Shown: positions 40,022-44,858 of the stretch, in pieces
Position numbering within the stretch: the first letter of the stretch is position 1
Layout: every line of letters starts with the position of its first letter
Program-made: the position numbers and the translations under genes
The notes under the pieces: generated by a model
What the model was told of the DNA's origin: nothing
Database searches by the model: none
Seen by the model: the letters and a program-made list of their open reading frames with translations, nothing else
Assembly: GCF_024518575.1 (NCBI RefSeq)
Contig: NZ_JANIHG010000010.1
Coordinates: 1-44,858, forward strand
Source: Methanothrix sp.
Lineage (GTDB): Archaea; Halobacteriota; Methanosarcinia; Methanotrichales; Methanotrichaceae
Length of the DNA stretch: 44,858 nt
Reading direction: 5' to 3'

Positions 40022-40698
40022 AACTCCATGCCCTTCACCCTGTTTATATCGAAGACTGCAGTCCTGGCTACATGCATGACCGCGAAGGTTCCCGCCTGGA
40101 TCGGATCTGTAACAACTAGATCGGCCTGCTTAGGCACAGTGCCTGCCATCTTCAGGGCTATGACGGGTATTCCCTCCTTCTGGAGCTTCGCAACCTCCTC
40201 TGTTATGCGCCCGCCCATCAGTGCGCCTGCCAGGATTAAGATCGAGGCTCTGTGTAGTCTGCTCACAGCGCTCACGGCATCAGCTATCGCATCCTCTCCC
40301 ACAAGCGGGATCGTGTCTACGCTTATCCTCTCGCCACGCAGGTTGTGCCTGTCGGCCTCGCTGACCGCTCCAACGGCTGCCTGAGCAACCTGGGCACCCC
40401 CTCCTATGATTATGACTCTGGAGCCGTAGATCTGGTTGAATGAGGGGTGCACTGTGACCTCGTATACCTGTGGCATCGACCTGAGAGACTCCACCACGCC
40501 TTCAACCCCACCACGCACATCCCCCTCTATCTCCATGTATACCGTCCCCTTCCCCCTGTTCACCCCCCTGTCCAAGACGAACTGCTGGGTGTAGACGATA
40601 TTGCCACCATGCTCCGCCACCACGCCGGCTATATCGCGCAGCATCCCGGGCCTGTCCTCGCATATTATGTTTATCGCAAAGCTCTTCTTCTCCCCCAT
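40018..40698 (-). CDS. ACT-domain protein, DUF5612
   Basis: A 226-residue protein. The N-terminal ACT domain (about 5-85) begins INIICEDRPGMLRDIAGVVA with the ligand-binding glycine region GGNIVYTQQF. A second domain follows (VIIIGGGAQVAQAAVGAVSE, then GRITEEVAKLQKEGIPVIAL), which I recall as DUF5612, common in methanogens. It may be an amino-acid-responsive regulator; no target is evident. Confidence 0.8.
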   Translation of the reverse strand: MGEKKSFAINIICEDRPGMLRDIAGVVAEHGGNIVYTQQFVLDRGVNRGKGTVYMEIEGDVRGGVEGVVESLRSMPQVYEVTVHPSFNQIYGSRVIIIGGGAQVAQAAVGAVSEADRHNLRGERISVDTIPLVGEDAIADAVSAVSRLHRASILILAGALMGGRITEEVAKLQKEGIPVIALKMAGTVPKQADLVVTDPIQAGTFAVMHVARTAVFDINRVKGMEF

Positions 40699-40945
40699 GA
40701 TCTCAGCCTCCTAAGACCTCTGGATGAGCACCAGATGAATTTTTGGCCACATTTGAGTTAAGTTCATCGCAGGCCGGCCAGACGCTCTGGGCTCAGCTCC
40801 ATCTCCTCAGGCTCTCGCCGGTGAGTCTGGATCTCTGACCGGGTCGATCTCGCTCGCATAATCCGGCCTCCCGGAAACCGGCGGTCCCCTTTGAATCTGT
40901 GAGCTGCAAGTCACCGGAGTTTCAGGCCTCGATGCGCAATACGAC

Positions 40946-41749
40946 TCAATTCTGCTTTGTCCCATCTTGATGCTCGTATATCGGCCTCTCAGGCACCAGG
41001 TATATCGTCCAGAATGAGAGCAGCGTGACGATTGCCTTCACAACGATATTCGTCTGGAACATCTGGATCATCGCATCGAATCCGATTATTCCGGTGAATG
41101 CTATCAGTGGGAATAAAGTGCTGTCTACAGGTATCGATATCGCGTTGGACACCGCGACCCTGGCCCACTGAGGTCTGTTCCTGCCCCAGCCGGTGACCCA
41201 GAGGTGATAGATCTGGGTGTCGATGAGCTCTGCTATGACCATGGTTATCACCGAGCCGAGAACTATCCTGAGCTGGAGGGAGAAGATCGACTGCCACCAG
41301 GGGCCGCCAGACGTCTCGAATATCCCGAAAAGGAACTGCCATGCAGCCTGCCCGCCATTTGCAGCCCATTCAGGCTCCGCAGGCATCAGAACCACGATCT
41401 GAAAGTAAAGGGCTGCCAGGATGTTTACAAACGCGCTCAGCCAGATCGTGGTGATGGCAGCTCTCTTTCCGAGCTGCTTGTGTATCAGGTCCCTCCATGT
41501 GAATGTCATTGAGTATATGAAGCCAGCATCCATGACAAGGCTCCCGAAGTAGGTGACCTTTGTCGCGGCTATGTTGCCGGCCAGCGAGAAGAATATGTAA
41601 AGCCCGCAGATGATTATCGTCGCCTGTGTTTTATCGATATGGATCCTGAAGCGAGAGGATCCAGATGCTGGACGACGCGATGAAAAACGTTCTCCACCAT
41701 CAGCGTGACCACCAGCAGGATCGCTGCCGGACCTCCCATTATGTCTCAC
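40946..41749 (-). CDS. YhhQ/VUT-family transporter (queuosine precursor type)
   Basis: A 267-residue membrane protein of COG1738 with about six transmembrane helices. Family segments: YIFFSLAGNIAATKVTYFG, the arginine/aspartate motif FTWRDLIHKQLGKRAA, and AELIDTQIYHLWVTGWG, then SNAISIPVDSTLFPLIAF. Bacterial members import preQ0/preQ1. It overlaps the end of the tgt gene by 11 bp, so transport of a 7-deazaguanine base is the natural inference. The first 40 residues are hydrophilic and unusual; no later ATG/GTG/TTG fits. Confidence 0.87.
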   Translation of the reverse strand: MRHNGRSGSDPAGGHADGGERFSSRRPASGSSRFRIHIDKTQATIIICGLYIFFSLAGNIAATKVTYFGSLVMDAGFIYSMTFTWRDLIHKQLGKRAAITTIWLSAFVNILAALYFQIVVLMPAEPEWAANGGQAAWQFLFGIFETSGGPWWQSIFSLQLRIVLGSVITMVIAELIDTQIYHLWVTGWGRNRPQWARVAVSNAISIPVDSTLFPLIAFTGIIGFDAMIQMFQTNIVVKAIVTLLSFWTIYLVPERPIYEHQDGTKQN

Positions 41750-42944
41750 TCTTCATCCACCTTCTCTTGAGTGCGCTGAACCTCCCTCCTCTTATCGATC
41801 TCCTTATCGACTCCATAAGCCTGAGCATGAAGTACACGTTATGGACGGTGGCAGCTCGGAAGTAGGAGAGCTCCTTCGAGATGTAGAGGTGTCTGAGATA
41901 TGCCCTGCTGTACATCCTGCATGTCGGACATCCGCATCTCGGATCAACCGGCCTTCTGTCGTCCTTGAAGATCGAGGACTTTATGCTTATCCTGAACTTG
42001 TTTTCGATGCATCCTCCAGATGCAGGGGATATGTAGAGGTTGCCTCTGCGTGCGATTCTTGTCGGATGGACGCAGTCGAATGTATCGATCCCCCTCTCAA
42101 CACATTCGAAGATGTCCGGGATCTCCCCGATTCCGAGGAGGTGTCTTGGACGCTCGTCAAGCCTTGGGATGACCCAATCAAGAACCTGGTGCATGTCCTC
42201 CTTGCAGTTTCCGAGAGAGCCTCCGATCGCGATGCCGTCGAAAGGCAGCGATCTTATGAAATCCGCGCTCTCCCTCCGGAGGTCCTCGAACCAGCCTCCC
42301 TGTATGATGCCATATATCGCCTGTCTCCTGTCGTGGTACCTCAAAGACTGCACAGCCCAGCGGTGGGTCCTCTCCATCGCTTCTCTGGTGTAGTCATAAT
42401 CGGAGAGCGGAGATGTGCATTCGTCGAACGCCATGACGATGTCAGATCCGAGCCTGCTCTGGATACGCATGGCGCTCCTGGGATCGAGAAAATGCCATCC
42501 ACCATCGATTAAGGATTTGAAGGCGACGCCCTCATCCGTGATCCTTGTCAGGTTCTCTCTCCTCTCTCCAGATCGTCTCCCCTGCGGGAAGATGCTTCCT
42601 ATCTTGCTTATGTTGTGCTCCCTTCCGAGTCCGAGGGAGAAAGCCTGAAACCCGCCTGAGTCTGTGAAGATGGGGCCATCAAAGGACATGAACCTGTGGA
42701 GACCGCCCATCCTCCTGATGAGATCCTCTCCTGTTCGCAGGTGCAAATGATACGTGTTTGCGAATATAGCCTGCACACCAAGAGCCTTCAGATCATCTGA
42801 TCCGAGAGCCCTGACAGATGCCACGGTGGCGACGGGAATGAACTCGGGGGTCTCTATGACCCCCCGGCGTGTCCTGATCACCCCGAGCCTCGCGCGCGTA
42901 ACCCTTGACCGCTTCAGAACATCAAAGGAGAAATGCTCAGCCAT
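41739..42944 (-). CDS. tgt: tRNA-guanine transglycosylase, bacterial type
   Basis: A 401-residue enzyme that exchanges guanine in tRNA for a 7-deazaguanine base. It is like bacterial Tgt, which acts at G34, not the longer archaeal ArcTGT with PUA domains. The motifs are FTDSGGFQAFSL (D95), MAFDECTSPLSDYDY (D174), GIIQGG, nucleophile D290 in GIDTFDCVHPTRIARRG, and zinc ligands C337, C339, C342, H368 at the bacterial spacing. There is an insertion at about 105-132, and the loop normally GGLAVGE reads GGSLGNC. From memory, similar sequences occur in Patescibacteria. It overlaps a YhhQ-family gene. Confidence 0.93.
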   Translation of the reverse strand: MAEHFSFDVLKRSRVTRARLGVIRTRRGVIETPEFIPVATVASVRALGSDDLKALGVQAIFANTYHLHLRTGEDLIRRMGGLHRFMSFDGPIFTDSGGFQAFSLGLGREHNISKIGSIFPQGRRSGERRENLTRITDEGVAFKSLIDGGWHFLDPRSAMRIQSRLGSDIVMAFDECTSPLSDYDYTREAMERTHRWAVQSLRYHDRRQAIYGIIQGGWFEDLRRESADFIRSLPFDGIAIGGSLGNCKEDMHQVLDWVIPRLDERPRHLLGIGEIPDIFECVERGIDTFDCVHPTRIARRGNLYISPASGGCIENKFRISIKSSIFKDDRRPVDPRCGCPTCRMYSRAYLRHLYISKELSYFRAATVHNVYFMLRLMESIRRSIRGGRFSALKRRWMKSET

Positions 42945-43499
42945 CTGCAGCTCTTCCCAGCTCTTGCTGGATCACATGAAGCTCATTATTAGCTATTTAG
43001 CACTTCGGGTTGTGTATCTGAACGCCCAGCGGTGTGGAAGCGATGGGCAGCCGGCGACAAAAAGATCAAAGAGGGTGCAACATACTGTGGCTTCAGCTTC
43101 CGAGGTGCGCAATCAAATTCAGGTGAACGCTCCCCGTCCTGAATGGGGTCTTCCCGTGCGCCCCCACTCCCAAAGACATGCCGCCTAAATCTATGGATTG
43201 CTCTTTTGACCACTGATGAGTCGTGGCTGAGAGCTGCCCCAGGCGCCTTTGTCTTGATCTCACCCTCAATGCTTCCCTGTCCTCTGGCATGGCTGAGACG
43301 AAGTGATCCTCTGACGGCATCGCTGGCCTAAGGGTCGCATATGCAGGACAGCATGCTGTGTCTCAGTGATGTGAGGCACTGGCGGATCGGCTTCTACCTT
43401 TGCCTCCATGCGACAATGAGACGGCAGAGGCGTATGCCATATCATGTTGCACAGATCTCGCACGCTCCACAATGGATCCGCCTCTGCCTGGCGATCCAC
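42945..43499. other. 555-bp region between purP and tgt with no recognised gene
   Basis: Both flanking genes run on the minus strand, so this holds the tgt promoter and purP 3' region. A few short frames are open but have no family similarity. Near 43390-43490 related GGATC/GCCTCTGCC strings recur, giving weak repeats. Nothing firmer is seen. Confidence 0.5.
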
Positions 43500-44570
43500 T
43501 CAGCTTATGACCTCTTCCAGCGCCCCCATGCTTCTTGCGAGCGAGATCTCCTGGGCGATTCTCCTTCCTGTGGAGAGCCCGCTCTCAATGAGATCTGAGT
43601 AAGGTGAGCCGCTTATGAAGAGGTTCGTACCTGCGACTATCCTTGCAGATATCTCGAAGACCTTGAAGTCCAGGTCGTCGGTGACTATCGTCTCGAGGCT
43701 GAACGGCCCCACCATGCCGCCGAAGAGCTCTATCGAGGTCTCGACGACCCTCTCGCCGAGGTCGAAGACCTTTGGGAGGAGCGACTCCCTCAGAACCAGC
43801 GGGAGGTTCCCGGTCACGACGAAGCTGGGGTATATCCCTGCAGCCTCAAGCTCGTTCACAGATCCTATCCTGAATATTTCGTCTGCGTTGGATTCGACGC
43901 GCCTGTCGATCCCGAGCATGTCAAGTGTGCCCCTACGCAGACGGTAGCCCCTCTCCCTTATGGGGGAGTAGAAGAAGTGGATGTAGTATCTTGTTCCCAA
44001 GATGAACTCCTGTATGGTGTATTTCTGTCCCCTCTGGATCTTCGACTGGAACTCCTCCTTGTTCTTTGCTATGAAGAACCCCTTCCCGCCCTTGGCGCCG
44101 TGGTACTTGACTATGACAGGCCTGTCTATCAGCTCAGCGCTCTCGAACCTCATGGGGACGTTCACACCCGCCCTGAGAAGCCACTCCCGCTCCATCTCGC
44201 GGTCGCTCTCCCAGGCGAGGCATCTTCTGTTCCCGAAGGTCGGCACAGCCAGAGCCTCGAAGTTCTGGATGCCCAGATACTCTACCATCGAGCCGTGAGG
44301 TATTATTATGGCATTCTCCTCGATCAGACGATCGCTCTCATCCAGCATGGCTTTATAACTGTCCAGCGATAGAAAGGCATCCGGTTTTGCAAGTGGAAAT
44401 GCATCATAGAACCTTGGAGGCGGCCCTATGCATATGCCGAGCGTCCGGAAGCCCTCCTTTTTCGCGCCGTGAAATATCTGGAGGCTGCTGTGGGAGCAGA
44501 CCGTGGCTATGGTGATGTTCTCCAGATCGTACCCATTCAGTATCTCCAAAATCTCCTCTTTCGAAATCAT
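43500..44570 (-). CDS. purP: FAICAR synthetase PurP
   Basis: A 356-residue ATP-grasp enzyme, the archaeal route that makes FAICAR from AICAR, formate and ATP, replacing the folate-dependent PurH step. It has ATVCSHSSLQIFHGAKKEG at the N-terminus, PRFYDAFPLAKPDA, IIPHGSMVEYLG, RPVIVKYHGAKGGKGFFIAK (ATP-grasp loop) and metal-binding FEISARIVAGTN near the end. Length and motifs are normal. Confidence 0.95.
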   Translation of the reverse strand: MISKEEILEILNGYDLENITIATVCSHSSLQIFHGAKKEGFRTLGICIGPPPRFYDAFPLAKPDAFLSLDSYKAMLDESDRLIEENAIIIPHGSMVEYLGIQNFEALAVPTFGNRRCLAWESDREMEREWLLRAGVNVPMRFESAELIDRPVIVKYHGAKGGKGFFIAKNKEEFQSKIQRGQKYTIQEFILGTRYYIHFFYSPIRERGYRLRRGTLDMLGIDRRVESNADEIFRIGSVNELEAAGIYPSFVVTGNLPLVLRESLLPKVFDLGERVVETSIELFGGMVGPFSLETIVTDDLDFKVFEISARIVAGTNLFISGSPYSDLIESGLSTGRRIAQEISLARSMGALEEVIS

Positions 44571-44714
44571 GACTACGACCTTTTCTCCCCTCTATTCAAT
44601 CCTTTGAAACATGCAGGTTGGCGTCCCACTAGATAATCTCTTCGTTTGGGCATCTGACTTCGGTGCATCTCCTGCGCAGATGCTCTCCGATCGCATCCAC
44701 ATGTCGTGACTACT

Positions 44715-44734
44715 CCCGCCAATGAATTGGTGGG
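44715..44734 (-). repeat. hairpin just downstream of tnpB, possible right-end/omega-RNA element
   Basis: CCCGCCAAT and ATTGGTGGG pair around a GA loop, a 9-bp stem with one G-T pair. It starts 4 bp after the tnpB stop. IS200/IS605-family elements carry end hairpins, and the RNA guide of TnpB comes from this 3' region. Confidence 0.5.
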
Positions 44735-44737
44735 CAT

Positions 44738-44858
44738 CTAGGCTTTCGCCACAGACTGTAGCCCCAGTCTGAGAACGTTTATGGCTGCATTATGATCTCT
44801 ATCCAGAGTCAGGCCGCAGAAAGGACATCTGTGGACTCGCTCGGATAGATCTTTTTGA
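44738..44858 (-). CDS. tnpB: TnpB-like protein, C-terminal end (cut by the window edge)
   Basis: The last 39 codons of a minus-strand gene extend beyond the window. The visible end, LSERVHRCPFCGLTLDRDHN then AAINVLRLGLQ, is the closing half of the zinc ribbon (CPFC) and the third RuvC aspartate (DRDHNAAINV) of IS605/IS1341-type OrfB. TnpB is an RNA-guided nuclease. Whether the gene is intact cannot be judged. Confidence 0.9.
   Translation of the reverse strand, partial: QKDLSERVHRCPFCGLTLDRDHNAAINVLRLGLQSVAKA

Noticed and set aside
41739-42944. Archaeal ArcTGT (tgtA) for archaeosine at position 15
   Set aside because: Only 401 residues, no PUA domain, and the catalytic and zinc-site layout is that of bacterial Tgt.
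42989-43499. Small open frames between tgt and purP
   Set aside because: Overlapping short frames on both strands without ribosome binding sites or recognisable motifs.

Overview
The window reads as the chromosome of a methanogenic euryarchaeon, most likely a Methanothrix/Methanosaeta-type aceticlast (genus is inference from remembered families, not a search). Archaeal marks are RNA polymerase genes split as B''/B' and A'/A'', a short two-KH NusA, L30e/L7Ae/S28e/L24e, a histone-fold protein, GatE, PurP, Hel308 and Trm5. Methanogen marks are the DUF39 homocysteine synthase with its NIL-ferredoxin, AqpM-like aquaporin, and the DUF2180/DUF2193 pair.

Layout: 1-661 holds no intact gene, only a possible frameshifted remnant. 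662-3733 has a secreted beta/gamma-crystallin-like protein, a two-gene ABC exporter and an FdhD-like protein. 3825-12944 is one long minus-strand operon, rpoH-rpoB''-rpoB'-rpoA'-rpoA''-L30e-nusA-S12-S7, headed by an intron-containing tRNA-Lys 27 bp upstream. 13145-14760 is leuD-leuB. 15250-17392 is histone-gatE. 17583-20597 has trm5 and the homocysteine pair. 20937-23395 is aquaporin, DUF2180 and DUF2193. 23810-30675 has a DJ-1 protein, leuS, dapL and hel308. 30928-36889 has two phosphoesterases, tRNA-Ser, a CBS protein, a small MITE-like insertion, a secreted DNRLRE protein, a GDT1-type exporter, a CDF exporter and an orphan secreted protein. 36999-40698 has an orphan membrane-anchored protein, the L7Ae-S28e-L24e-Ndk cluster, a Cys-rich protein with a glutaredoxin, and an ACT protein. 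40946-44858 has a queuosine-precursor-type transporter overlapping a bacterial-type tRNA-guanine transglycosylase, then purP, and the 3' end of a tnpB transposon gene cut by the window edge.

The most interesting signals are: a bacterial-type Tgt (nucleophile and zinc ligands intact, altered base-recognition loop) overlapping a YhhQ-family transporter by 11 bp, which suggests 7-deazaguanine salvage at position 34 in an archaeon; a kink-turn-like hairpin directly before the Shine-Dalgarno of the L7Ae gene, fitting autoregulation; a 116-bp element with perfect 16-bp inverted ends and an 8-bp target duplication; an Ndk gene whose conserved N-terminus requires a CTG start; and an FdhD homologue with no CXXC. 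Most gene families here are otherwise ordinary housekeeping, and many starts are GTG or TTG behind strong GAGGTGA-type ribosome binding sites.
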